A stretch of 64,000 bases of DNA from Exiguobacterium sp. s146 (GTDB lineage Bacteria > Bacillota > Bacilli > Exiguobacteriales > Exiguobacteriaceae). How positions within the stretch are numbered: the first letter of the stretch is position 1; every line of letters starts with the position of its first letter. Positions 50,007 to 58,331 of the stretch are shown here, piece by piece. The notes below the pieces were generated by a model that was given only the letters and a program-made list of their open reading frames with translations, did no database searches and was not told the DNA's origin. Location: assembly GCF_018618415.1 (NCBI RefSeq), contig NZ_JACSMA010000002.1, positions 558,001-622,000 on the forward strand. The letters are read 5' to 3'. A program made the translations under genes and the position numbers.

Positions 50007-50702
50007 ATGAAAATTGAAGTTTGGTCAGATTACGTCTGCCCGTTCTGTTATATCGGCAAGCGTCGTTTAGAAGAAGCGCTTGAGCAGTTCCCGCACGCGG
50101 ACAACGTCGAAGTGGAGTTCAAGAGCTTCGAGCTCGACCCGAACGCCCCGACGACGGACTCACGCTCGATTTACGAAGTGCTCGCCAAGAAATACAGCAT
50201 GCCACTCGAGCAGGCGAAAACGACGACGGCACAAGTCGCCGCCCAAGCCCGCACGGTCGGTCTCGACTACGATTTTGACAACATGGTCGTCACCGGCACG
50301 CTCGACTCGCACCGCTTGACGCACTATGCGAAAACGGTCGGCAAAGAGAAAGCCTTGTCGGAAGCGCTCCTCAAGGCGTACTTCGTCGATGCGAAACATA
50401 TCGGCGACCACGACATCCTCGTCGAGATCGCGACGAGTGTCGGACTCGATGCTGACGCCGTGAAAGACGTGCTCGCTTCAGACGTGTACACGGAAGATGT
50501 CCGTGCTGAAGAGAAACGCGCGAGCGACCTCGGCATCACCGGCGTCCCGTTCTTCGTATTCGACAACAAATACGGCGTCTCTGGCGCGCAGCCGACCGAG
50601 GCGTTCACGCAAGTGCTCGAGAAGACGTGGGCTGAATCGGCACCGACGCTTCAAGTGCTTTCGGGCGGTGCGACGTGCACGGATGACAACTGCGATATTT
50701 GA
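50007..50702 (+). CDS. DsbA-family oxidoreductase (FrnE type)
   Basis: 231 residues, cytosolic. Opens with MKIEVWSDYVCPFCYIGKRRL: CPFC at residues 11-14 is the redox site; the cis-Pro segment LGITGVPFFVFDNKYGVSGAQ near 175-195 matches FrnE. A C-terminal CxxxxC (TCTDDNC) adds a second thiol pair, unusual enough to note. FrnE proteins are tied to thiol stress tolerance in Bacillota and Deinococcus. ATAGGAGGG upstream. Confidence 0.93.
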   Translation: MKIEVWSDYVCPFCYIGKRRLEEALEQFPHADNVEVEFKSFELDPNAPTTDSRSIYEVLAKKYSMPLEQAKTTTAQVAAQARTVGLDYDFDNMVVTGTLDSHRLTHYAKTVGKEKALSEALLKAYFVDAKHIGDHDILVEIATSVGLDADAVKDVLASDVYTEDVRAEEKRASDLGITGVPFFVFDNKYGVSGAQPTEAFTQVLEKTWAESAPTLQVLSGGATCTDDNCDI

Positions 50703-50720
50703 TGTTAAATGAATAAAAGC

Positions 50721-50756
50721 AAAGCATTCGCCCATATTTGGACGAATGCTTTTTTG
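50721..50756 (+). terminator. intrinsic terminator, shared by converging genes
   Basis: AAAGCATTCG/CGAATGCTTT stem (50721-50730 with 50743-50752) with inner CC/GG pairs and T tract. Confidence 0.9.
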
Positions 50757-50975
50757 TTAATTTAAATCTTTCATCATATCCTCAAATGAAACGGTTTCAG
50801 GACGTTCTTTATGCCTACGCATTGCTTCGTTGTAAAATTTCGAATCGAGTTCATTCTCGATACGTTCAAAGACAGTGTCTCGAACGAGAGTCGAGAGGGA
50901 CAGGTTCTTAGACTTCGCATACGCTCTAATCAGACGCTCGTCTTCTTCGTTGAGTTCAAAAGATATCGTTCTCAT
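50757..50975 (-). CDS. orphan RelB/DUF6290-like antitoxin
   Basis: 72 residues: ribbon-helix-helix start (MRTISFELNEEDERLIRAYAKSKNLSLSTLVRDTVFERIE) and the tail NELDSKFYNEAMRRHKERPETVSFEDMMKDL, the pattern of RelB-type antitoxins that wrap a RelE toxin. No toxin ORF follows: the stop codon abuts a terminator. GGAGGTCGATTGT precedes ATG. A TTGTA-T-TACAA palindrome at about 50999-51009 may be its operator. Possibly an antitoxin remnant or a stand-alone regulator. Confidence 0.82.
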   Translation of the reverse strand: MRTISFELNEEDERLIRAYAKSKNLSLSTLVRDTVFERIENELDSKFYNEAMRRHKERPETVSFEDMMKDLN

Positions 50976-51047
50976 ACAATCGACCTCCTAAATGGAACAT
51001 TGTATTACAAAATGGAAATGTTCATGTAGTCAAAACTTATATCTCTC

Positions 51048-51073
51048 GGAAGCCGAATCCCGGCTTCTTTTTT
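51048..51073 (+). terminator. intrinsic terminator upstream of the MFS gene
   Basis: GAAGCCG/CGGCTTC stem (51049-51055 with 51061-51067), AATCC loop, six Ts, located 66 bases before the MFS start and behind no plus-strand gene. Candidate attenuator. Confidence 0.75.
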
Positions 51074-51138
51074 GTAGCTTTCTAAATCGTTCTGAAGGAT
51101 ACTTATTATCATCTGATAAGAATCGAGGACTTAACCAT

Positions 51139-52353
51139 ATGTGGAAAAATCGCAACGTCTGGATCATCTTGACCGGGGAGTTCGTAGCCGGTCTCGGGCT
51201 TTGGCTCGGCATCATCGGTAACTTGGAGTTCATGCAGGAAAAAGTACCGTCTGACTTCGTCAAAGCGCTCATCCTCGCCGGCGGCTTGCTCGCCGGGGTC
51301 GCCATCGGGCCGCTCGCCGGCCGCCTGACCGACCAAGGCTCGAAAAAGAAAATCATGCTCATCTCGAGCGTCGTCCGGGCGCTGAGCGTCTTGTTCATGT
51401 TCGTCGCTATCGAGACCGGAAGCGTCCTCTGGATGGTCATCTTCCTCGTCTTCCTGCAAGGGTCGGCCGCGTTCTATTTCCCGGCGCTCCAGGCGGCGAT
51501 TCCGCTCATCGTCAAGGAACGGGAACTTCTCGCCTTGAACGGGATTCATATGAACGTGTCGACGCTATCCCGGGTCATCGGGACGGCCATCGCCGGGATC
51601 TTGCTGACGCTCATCTCGCTCCGGGACGTGTATGCGCTCTCGCTCGTCGCCTATCTGCTCCTCGCCGTGGCGACGTGGTTCTTGAACATCGATGAGACGG
51701 TCGCTCCGTCCGGGAAGAAAGTCGACAAGTCGTCCGGCGGGTTCAAGGACGTCTTCCCGATCATCAAGTCGATTCCGGTCATCTTCATGACGCTCGTCAT
51801 GACGCTCATCCCGCTCCTCTTCATCGGCGGGTTCAACCTGCTCGTCATCAACATTAGCGAGTTGCAGGATTCGACGGCCATCAAGGGATGGATTTATACG
51901 GCCGAAGGGATTGCCTTCATGGCCGGTGCCTTCCTCATCAAGCGGATCGGTGAGAAGTTCTCGGTGTTCTCCATCTTATTCACATTCTCGTTCTTGATCG
52001 GCGTCGCCCAGCTCATGCTCTACTTCGCCGACATCCCAGCCGTCTCGATTGCGGCGTTCGTCTTGTTCGGCTTCTCGGTCGGCTGCTTCTTCCCGACCGC
52101 GGTGACGATTTTCCAGACACGGATGCCAAAAGACTATCACGGCCGCTTCTTTTCGTTCCGGAACATGCTCGACCGCATCGTCTTCCAAGTCGTGTTGCTC
52201 GTCACCGGCTTCTTCCTCGACTTGATCGGCTTACAGCTCATGGTCGTCATGTTCGGGATTAGCTCGATTCTCATGACGGGAGCATTCCTCGTCTATACGC
52301 GTAAACACAAACTTCATATCGAGACGGACGAGGCCGAACGCCTCTCTTCGTAA
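51139..52353 (+). CDS. MFS transporter (drug-efflux type)
   Basis: 404 residues from ATG 51139 (MWKNRNVWIILTG; GAGG 10 bases upstream); the longer frame includes the terminator hairpin and cannot be coding there. Twelve membrane helices; motif A variant GRLTDQGSKKKIMLISSVVRALSVLF after helix 2; LALNGIHMNVSTLSRVIGTAIAG is the proline-poor motif-C region. Similar in layout to MefA/YfmI-type macrolide or multidrug exporters. Substrate unknown. Confidence 0.9.
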   Translation: MWKNRNVWIILTGEFVAGLGLWLGIIGNLEFMQEKVPSDFVKALILAGGLLAGVAIGPLAGRLTDQGSKKKIMLISSVVRALSVLFMFVAIETGSVLWMVIFLVFLQGSAAFYFPALQAAIPLIVKERELLALNGIHMNVSTLSRVIGTAIAGILLTLISLRDVYALSLVAYLLLAVATWFLNIDETVAPSGKKVDKSSGGFKDVFPIIKSIPVIFMTLVMTLIPLLFIGGFNLLVINISELQDSTAIKGWIYTAEGIAFMAGAFLIKRIGEKFSVFSILFTFSFLIGVAQLMLYFADIPAVSIAAFVLFGFSVGCFFPTAVTIFQTRMPKDYHGRFFSFRNMLDRIVFQVVLLVTGFFLDLIGLQLMVVMFGISSILMTGAFLVYTRKHKLHIETDEAERLSS

Positions 52354-52390
52354 AAAAACAAGCGCTGACCGAATTTGGTCAGCGCTTGTT
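52352..52390 (-). terminator. intrinsic terminator between converging MFS and hydrolase genes
   Basis: 14-bp perfect stem (52357-52370 with 52377-52390); seven U residues on the minus strand. It includes the stop codon of the hydrolase gene. Confidence 0.9.
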
Positions 52391-53479
52391 CGTGTCCTCT
52401 ATGTCACGCCACCATTCACGCGTGTCGTTTCGTCCGTCGAGCGTGATCCGTTCCCCGATCACCGGTGTGAGCACATCCTCGCGCGGCAACAGGCCGACCA
52501 TCTGTTCGGCCGGGTCGAACCAGGCGTGGAACGATAACGTGAACGCGCCCCAGTGAATCGGGAGCACCTTGTCGGCTCGGACGTCACGGAACGCCTGTGC
52601 CGTCTCACTCGGTTGCATATGCACGTCCGGCCAGCGCTCGTCATATTGCCCACACTCGAGCGCTGCGAAGTCGAACGGTCCGTACGCGTCGCCAATCTCT
52701 TTGAAGTGGGGCCCATACCCGCCGTCCCCACTGAAGAACAGGCGGTCCGTCTCACCGATGACGACCCATGACGCCCAGAGCGTCGCGTTACGGTCGGTGA
52801 GCGAACGGCCCGAGAAGTGCCGCGCCGGCGTACAGACAAACGTCCATGGCCCGAACTCGTACATCTCGCCCCAATCGCGCTCGACGATGCGTTCCGCCCC
52901 GACGCCCCAGCGTTTCAAGTGGCTGCCGACGCCGAGCGGGACGATGAAGACGGCGACCTTGTCTTTGATTGCTTGAATCGTCGCATAGTCCAAATGATCG
53001 TAATGGTCGTGCGTGAGCAAGACGACATCGATGTCTGGTAAGTCATCGAGCTCGAACGGCAAGTCCTCGCTGAACCGCTCGTTCTTCGCGAACGGCAGCG
53101 GCGACGGGCTCCGGCCGAACATTGGGTCGACGAGCATCGTCTTGCCGTCCATTTGGACGAGCATCGCCGAATGGCCGAGCCAATAGATACGGGTGAAGCT
53201 CGAGCCGAGTTTCTCGCTGAAGTCGATTGGGACGACCGGCAACCGTTCGCTCGGTTTCCGGAGCGAGTCCGGATTCAAATATTCCTTCGACATCGAGATC
53301 ATGTCGTCCGATGAGAACCGCATCGGCGTGTCGAGCTGGTTCCGGAACTTCCCGTTCACGAGGTTCGACGACCGGAGCGCCTTCGGCTTTTGCCCGAGCG
53401 GTTTATATTGGGTGAGCACCGTCCCTGTCACGGCAGCCAAACCCATCAATGAAAATAATAACGTCTTCTTCAATCTCAT
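52379..53479 (-). CDS. NAPE-PLD-like metallo-beta-lactamase fold hydrolase, second copy type
   Basis: About 366 residues (ATG 53479 with GAGGAG 3 bases upstream, or TTG 53473 at 9 bases). N-terminal anchor LKKTLLFSLMGLAAVTGTVL, then IYWLGHSAMLVQMDGKTMLVDPMF, the metal motif LTHDHYDHLD, CTPARHFSGRSLTDRN, LFFSGDGGYGPHF and LPIHWGAFTLSFHAWFDP: the bacterial NAPE-PLD/RomA group. Compared with 46152-47063 it has the extra N-terminal SKEYLNPDSLRKPSE segment. Role unknown; membrane-lipid phosphodiesterase is a family-based guess. Confidence 0.9.
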   Translation of the reverse strand: MRLKKTLLFSLMGLAAVTGTVLTQYKPLGQKPKALRSSNLVNGKFRNQLDTPMRFSSDDMISMSKEYLNPDSLRKPSERLPVVPIDFSEKLGSSFTRIYWLGHSAMLVQMDGKTMLVDPMFGRSPSPLPFAKNERFSEDLPFELDDLPDIDVVLLTHDHYDHLDYATIQAIKDKVAVFIVPLGVGSHLKRWGVGAERIVERDWGEMYEFGPWTFVCTPARHFSGRSLTDRNATLWASWVVIGETDRLFFSGDGGYGPHFKEIGDAYGPFDFAALECGQYDERWPDVHMQPSETAQAFRDVRADKVLPIHWGAFTLSFHAWFDPAEQMVGLLPREDVLTPVIGERITLDGRNDTREWWRDIEDTNKR

Positions 53480-53536
53480 CCACTCCTCTACGTTTCCATT
53501 ATACGCCACGAGCGCCGATTCCCCTGTTTTTGAAGA

Positions 53537-53562
53537 CAGAAAAGACGGCACGAGGCCGTCTT
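53537..53562 (-). terminator. intrinsic terminator of the bdbD-bdbC-sco operon
   Basis: 8-bp stem (53542-53549 with 53555-53562) with U-rich tract on the minus strand. Confidence 0.82.
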
Positions 53563-54139
53563 AAGACTCTTGTAAAATCTTGATGTCGTTGACGATATCC
53601 TCAATCGGCACGTCTTGGAACCCTTGATACGCTTTGATGATTTTCCCGTCCTCGTCGACGAGATAGAACCACGTCGCGTGGTCAACTTGCGTGCCTACTG
53701 ACGGTTTGCGGACGAGCGCTTTGAAGTTCTGTTGCGCGAACGACTCAATCTCCTCTTGCGAATAGCCCGTCAAGAACTGCCAGTCGGCTTGTGCTAAGTC
53801 ATAACCGGCCATAAACTCCTGAATCTTGTCCGGCGTGTCGACGGTCGGGTCGACGCTGAACGACACGAACTGGACGTCTTCAACGCCTTCCTCGACGAGC
53901 GCCTCGTTGAGTTTCGTCATGTTGTACGTCATCGGTGGGCAGACCGTCTCACAGCTCGTGAAGACGAAATCGGCCATCCAGACTTTCCCTTTCAAATCGT
54001 CGAGACTGACTTGCTCCCCCTCTTGGTTCATATAGTCGAACGACTCAATCTCCCAATTGAGCGGGTCTTCAATTTCCTGGCCGCATGCGGCGAGCACCGC
54101 CATGAGACTGATCAATCCGATGAGCATCCATTTCTTCAC
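53561..54139 (-). CDS. SCO1/SenC copper-chaperone lipoprotein
   Basis: 192 residues from GTG 54139: AAGGAG lies 9 bases upstream and the two nearer ATGs precede or touch it. Lipobox LAAC (Cys19). Thioredoxin fold with the copper-binding CETVC in FVFTSCETVCPPMT and the distal His in VDHATWFYLVDEDG. Known role: copper insertion into the CuA site of cytochrome c oxidase. It is third after bdbD and bdbC, all acting on thiols outside the membrane. Confidence 0.93.
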   Translation of the reverse strand: MKKWMLIGLISLMAVLAACGQEIEDPLNWEIESFDYMNQEGEQVSLDDLKGKVWMADFVFTSCETVCPPMTYNMTKLNEALVEEGVEDVQFVSFSVDPTVDTPDKIQEFMAGYDLAQADWQFLTGYSQEEIESFAQQNFKALVRKPSVGTQVDHATWFYLVDEDGKIIKAYQGFQDVPIEDIVNDIKILQES

Positions 54140-54159
54140 ACGTTCCATCTCCTTCATTG

Positions 54160-54576
54160 TCAGTTGCGTCTCACGCGCCAGACGAGGAGCGTGATCAAAG
54201 TAAATGCCGTCAAGGCGAGGAACGGAATCGTCACGAACCCGAACCAATTGATGTACTGCACGTTGCACGGAACGCCTTGCACACACGGCTTGATATCGGC
54301 GAAACCGGGTACTTTTTGAACCAAATAATGGTACAGTGAAATCAGACCTCCGATGATAGAGAGCGGCAATACATACTTCTTCACCGCCCGGTCATCCGTG
54401 AATACGGCGACTCCGAGCAAGATGACGAGCGGATACATAAAGATGCGTTGAATCCAGCAGAGCTCACATGGCACGAACTCGCGAATCTCGCTGAAGTAGA
54501 GACTGCCGAGCGTCGCCGTCAAGGCGACGAGCCAAGCAAGATATAGACCGTAGCGGGTCAAGAATGACTGTTTCAT
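54160..54576 (-). CDS. bdbC: disulfide oxidoreductase BdbC (DsbB-like)
   Basis: 138 residues, four membrane helices. The first outer loop carries CELC in FVPCELCWIQRIFMYPL, the quinone-linked pair; the second pair is in DIKPCVQGVPCNVQYINWFGF. It reoxidises BdbD by passing electrons to quinone. ATG overlaps the bdbD stop codon (ATGA), so the two are co-translated. Confidence 0.95.
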   Translation of the reverse strand: MKQSFLTRYGLYLAWLVALTATLGSLYFSEIREFVPCELCWIQRIFMYPLVILLGVAVFTDDRAVKKYVLPLSIIGGLISLYHYLVQKVPGFADIKPCVQGVPCNVQYINWFGFVTIPFLALTAFTLITLLVWRVRRN

Positions 54577-55244
54577 GGTGTACCTTGCTCAATCAAGCGC
54601 TCAATCGTCTCATAATCGAACGGGTCTTCGAGCATGACGCCGTTAATCATGATTGATGGCGTGAACTGGACCCCGTGCTCTTTGACGAGGCCGTCATCGA
54701 GACTCACTTGTTCGAGCACGGTCGAGTTCTCACTCAAATCATCCTCGAGCTTCGCCACGTCGACCGATGTCGTCTCGCTCGCAATCTCTGTCAACCGCTC
54801 GACCGTGACCCATGCCTCGTCATGCTGCTGACTCGCCGGTTGCGCGTCGTAAAGTGCCTTATGGAACTCCCAAAATGCGTCCGGGTCTTGCTTATACACC
54901 GACTCAGACGCGAGCGATGCCAAAATCGACTCTTGTCCGTGGAACAGGACGTTGATGTAGCTGAAACTGATTTTACCGGTGTCGATATAGTCTTGCTTCA
55001 GCTTCGGATAGACCGTCTCGCCCCATTGCTTACAAGACGGGCATTTGTAATCCCCGAACTCGACGACCGAGACAGGTGCGTCCGCATCGCCGAGCGTCGG
55101 CTGACCTTCTGTCGACACGTGTTCCGTCTTCGCCGGTGACGCCGTTTCGGCTTGGTCGGTCGGTTGATTCATCAAGACGACCACGACGGCCACGAGGGCG
55201 ACCGCGAAGAGCGTCGCAATGACCAATAGTTTATTCTGTTTCAT
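54573..55244 (-). CDS. bdbD: thiol-disulfide oxidase BdbD (DsbA-like)
   Basis: 223 residues from ATG 55244 (AGAGGTGAG upstream; GTG 55253 overlaps the site). One N-terminal anchor helix (about 5-27), then a thioredoxin fold with helical insert: active site FGDYKCPSCKQWGE near residue 70 and cis-Pro region HGVQFTPSIMINGVMLEDPFDYE. Introduces disulfides into exported proteins; in Bacillus needed for competence proteins and others. Confidence 0.95.
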   Translation of the reverse strand: MKQNKLLVIATLFAVALVAVVVVLMNQPTDQAETASPAKTEHVSTEGQPTLGDADAPVSVVEFGDYKCPSCKQWGETVYPKLKQDYIDTGKISFSYINVLFHGQESILASLASESVYKQDPDAFWEFHKALYDAQPASQQHDEAWVTVERLTEIASETTSVDVAKLEDDLSENSTVLEQVSLDDGLVKEHGVQFTPSIMINGVMLEDPFDYETIERLIEQGTP

Positions 55245-55401
55245 TCGTCTCACCTCTATTTATATCGATTCGTCTTTCATTATAACGAAAGCGCTATCTG
55301 TTTCCACGAAATCGACCTTGTTTTTTCTCAACTTTGCTTCATGTCACGGAAAAGATGACGATGAACAAAGTGGATGTTGTTATGGTAGGAGGAATTTACG
55401 T

Positions 55402-56997
55402 ATGAAATCATTTTCGATGCGCCTCGGTCTCATCTTGGCGCTCAGCATCGCCACGCTCGTCTTTTTGCTCACCATCACGTTGACGTACATGACGAGTCAA
55501 CGTTCCGCCGCCTCACTCGAAGCAGAGATTGGGGAACGGCTGTCGATGACGTCCCATCAGCTCGTCGACAAGCTCGACTTTTACATGTGGTCACGCTATC
55601 AAGAAGTCCAATTGCTCCAAGGGCTCGACGCCTTGAACGACCCCGCCTCGAGCCGGGCGTTGCTCGACCAGGTCCAGACGAATATCCCCGCTTTCTCGTG
55701 GATGGGCGTGACCGACGCGTCGGGTAACGTCGTCGCCTCGACGAACGGGATTTTAGAAGGCGCCAGCATTAAAGAACGCCCCGTTTTCCTCGAGGCACAG
55801 AATGAGCCGTTCATCGGGGATGTCCATGAGGCGGTACTCCTCGCCGAACTGTTACCGAACCCGAGTGGTGAACCGCTCCAGTTCGTCGATATCAGCGTCC
55901 CGCTCGTCCGTGATGGGGCCTTCCAAGGCGTGCTCGCGACCCACCTCAGTTGGGAATGGGGCAAGGAAGTGCTTCGCCACTTCAATCGGACGCTCCATCA
56001 TCAATCCGACTATACCGATTTGTTCGTCGTCAGCGGACGTGACAACACGGTGTTGCTCGGGCCGGACCACCTTATCGGCAAGCCGCTCCCGACGTCATTG
56101 AAAGAGGGCTGGCACGTCGACACGTGGCAGGATGGAACGTCTTATTTGACTGGTGTCGCCACCGGTGAAGGGTATGAAGAGTATGCTGGTCTCGGTTGGA
56201 GCGTCGTCGTCCGCCAACCGACCGAGGTCGCGTTCGCCCCAGTCATCGAACTCGAGAATAAGATTTTATGGATCGGTCTCATCGCCTCGCTCGTCACGTC
56301 GACGCTCGGATGGTTTCTCGCCTCGATTGTGACGCGGCCGCTACAACGGATCACCGAGACGGCCGCCCTTATGAAACAAGGGAAGGCAAAGACGTTCCCG
56401 CATCAGTCCGGGATCCATGAGATCGAGTCGCTCGCGTTCGCCCTCGAGTCACTCGTCACGTCGCTCACCGAATCCGAGACGGAACGGGTCCATTACGAGT
56501 CGCTCGCCAACCACGACGTCTTGACCGGACTCGCCAATCGGACGGCGCTCCGTCACTATTTGAACGAAGCGCAGGAGACAAGTAACGAGTTTGTCTGCTT
56601 TTATATCGACCTCGACGGCTTCAAAGCGGTCAACGACACGTACGGCCACGCCACAGGTGATGTCGTCTTGATTGAGATTGCGGAACGGTTGAAGCGTGTG
56701 ACACTCGACGGTGCCTATCCGGTCCGGTTGAGCGGGGACGAGTTCTTCCTCTTGTTTAAACGGAATGGACAGAGTGAACAATCGATCACCCAAATTGGAC
56801 AAGACATCATCGCTTCCTTGTCCGAACCGATTACGATTGACGGTGGGGCGACTAGCGTCGGGGCAAGTATCGGCGCGTCGCTCTGGCAGACGGAGACGGT
56901 GCCGCACGCCGCCATCGAACGGGCCGATCAGGCGCTCTATCGCTCGAAAGCGAACGGGAAGCATCAAATCACGCTCGATGAGACACTCATCGCATAA
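55402..56997 (+). CDS. Cache-HAMP-GGDEF membrane diguanylate cyclase
   Basis: 531 residues from ATG 55402 (AGGAGGAA 7 bases upstream). Helix 1 at about 8-30, a double-Cache sensor outside (about 32-285: WMGVTDASGNVVASTNGILEGASIKERPVFLEA), helix 2 near 290-312, HAMP with IVTRPLQRITETAALMKQGKAKTFP, then GGDEF with HDVLTGLANRTAL, FYIDLDGFKAVNDTYGHATGDVV and RLSGDEFFLLF. The signature is SGDEF rather than GGDEF, a variant found in both active and inactive enzymes. Signal unknown, small ligand likely. Confidence 0.9.
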   Translation: MKSFSMRLGLILALSIATLVFLLTITLTYMTSQRSAASLEAEIGERLSMTSHQLVDKLDFYMWSRYQEVQLLQGLDALNDPASSRALLDQVQTNIPAFSWMGVTDASGNVVASTNGILEGASIKERPVFLEAQNEPFIGDVHEAVLLAELLPNPSGEPLQFVDISVPLVRDGAFQGVLATHLSWEWGKEVLRHFNRTLHHQSDYTDLFVVSGRDNTVLLGPDHLIGKPLPTSLKEGWHVDTWQDGTSYLTGVATGEGYEEYAGLGWSVVVRQPTEVAFAPVIELENKILWIGLIASLVTSTLGWFLASIVTRPLQRITETAALMKQGKAKTFPHQSGIHEIESLAFALESLVTSLTESETERVHYESLANHDVLTGLANRTALRHYLNEAQETSNEFVCFYIDLDGFKAVNDTYGHATGDVVLIEIAERLKRVTLDGAYPVRLSGDEFFLLFKRNGQSEQSITQIGQDIIASLSEPITIDGGATSVGASIGASLWQTETVPHAAIERADQALYRSKANGKHQITLDETLIA

Positions 56998-57003
56998 GCA
57001 AAA

Positions 57004-57032
57004 GTCCATGCCGCGTGGCATGGACTTTTTTT
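57004..57032 (+). terminator. intrinsic terminator after the Cache-GGDEF gene
   Basis: 9-bp perfect stem (57004-57012 with 57017-57025), GCGT loop, seven T residues. Confidence 0.93.
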
Positions 57033-57035
57033 GGA

Positions 57036-58313
57036 TTACGCTTCGAACAACAATTGTTCTGGATCTTCAATCATGTCTTTGATGTGCTTGAGGAACGTCA
57101 CGGCCTCACGACCATCGACGATGCGGTGGTCATACGAGAGTGCCACATACATCATCGGACGGTTCTCCATCGTTTCCGCGTCGATGGCGATCGGACGGAG
57201 TTGAATCGAGTGCATCCCGAGGATGGCGACTTGAGGGCCGTTCAAGATTGGTGTCGACAAGAGTGAACCGAAGACACCACCGTTCGTGATGGTGAACGTT
57301 CCACCTGTGAGGTCGCTCAACCCGAGCTTGTTGTTACGGGCCTTATCGGCGAGGTGCAAGATGTCCTTCTCGATTTCCCCGAAGTTTTTGCGATCCGCTT
57401 CGCGCACTACCGGGACGACGAGGCCGTCCGGAGCCGACACGGCGATGCCGATGTCATAGTACTTCTTCAAGACGATCTCGTTGCCTTGAATCTCTGCGTT
57501 CAAGTATGGCATCCGTTTGAGTGCCGCCACGGCCGCCTTCGTGAAGAACGACATGAACCCGAGTTTGACGTCGTTGTCTTTGACGAACTTCTCTTGGCGA
57601 CGTTTACGGAGCGCCATGACAGCTGACATATCGATTTCGTTGAACGTCGTCAACATCGCTGCCGTCTGTTGCACTTCGACGAGGCGGTTGGCAATCGTTT
57701 GACGACGGCGTGTCATTTTGATGCGTTCTTCGTCTTTGCCGCTCGCCGCCGGTTGTGGTGCCGCAGCTGGTGCTTTCGGTACTTGTGGCGCTGGCGTCGA
57801 TGCCGGTTTCGACTCATGGTTCGTCACGTCATGGACGTTGATGCGGCCAATCGGGTCGTTCGTTTGGATGGCTGACAAGTCGATGCCTTTCTCACGGGCC
57901 AATTTACGGGCCGCTGGCGTCGCAATCGGTCCTTTCCCTGGGCTCGCGACGTGCTCTTCACGACGCTCGACTTTCTTCGCTTCCCCGACCGCTTCGACTT
58001 TCGTCTCAGCTGGTGCCGGAGCCGCTTCTGTCGCTGCTTCCGTTTTTGTCTTCGTCGCGACGGCCGTGCCGCCACCCGAGCCTGAGCTGAGGCGAGCGAT
58101 CACTTGTCCGACTTGTACCGTGTCCCCTTCGGCCGCCAATTGCTCGTCGAGCGTGCCCGACTCATCGGCCGGCACCTCGATGTTGACCTTGTCCGTCTCT
58201 AGTTCGACGATGGCTTCCCCTTTTTCGACGTGGTCGCCTGGCTGTTTAAGCCACGACGCGACCGTTCCTTCCGTAATGGACTCTGCTAATTCCGGTACTT
58301 TAATTTCGATCAC
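57036..58313 (-). CDS. odhB: 2-oxoglutarate dehydrogenase E2 (dihydrolipoamide succinyltransferase)
   Basis: 425 residues. Lipoyl domain at 1-78 with the lipoylated Lys in ELETDKVNIEVPA; a Pro/Ala/Lys linker; peripheral E1/E3-binding domain near 125-160 (SPGKGPIATPAARKLAREKGIDL); catalytic domain from about 195 with the active-site LSYDHRIVDGREAVTFL near the C-terminus. Core of the TCA-cycle complex that makes succinyl-CoA. It begins 18 bases after odhA. The E3 gene is not in the window. Confidence 0.97.
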   Translation of the reverse strand: MIEIKVPELAESITEGTVASWLKQPGDHVEKGEAIVELETDKVNIEVPADESGTLDEQLAAEGDTVQVGQVIARLSSGSGGGTAVATKTKTEAATEAAPAPAETKVEAVGEAKKVERREEHVASPGKGPIATPAARKLAREKGIDLSAIQTNDPIGRINVHDVTNHESKPASTPAPQVPKAPAAAPQPAASGKDEERIKMTRRRQTIANRLVEVQQTAAMLTTFNEIDMSAVMALRKRRQEKFVKDNDVKLGFMSFFTKAAVAALKRMPYLNAEIQGNEIVLKKYYDIGIAVSAPDGLVVPVVREADRKNFGEIEKDILHLADKARNNKLGLSDLTGGTFTITNGGVFGSLLSTPILNGPQVAILGMHSIQLRPIAIDAETMENRPMMYVALSYDHRIVDGREAVTFLKHIKDMIEDPEQLLFEA

Positions 58314-58331
58314 AATGAGTTCCCCCTTAAC

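Noticed and set aside
50992-51138. N-terminal extension of the MFS protein by 49 residues
   Set aside because: It would run through the intrinsic terminator hairpin and adds Cys-rich, non-membrane sequence before a normal first helix.
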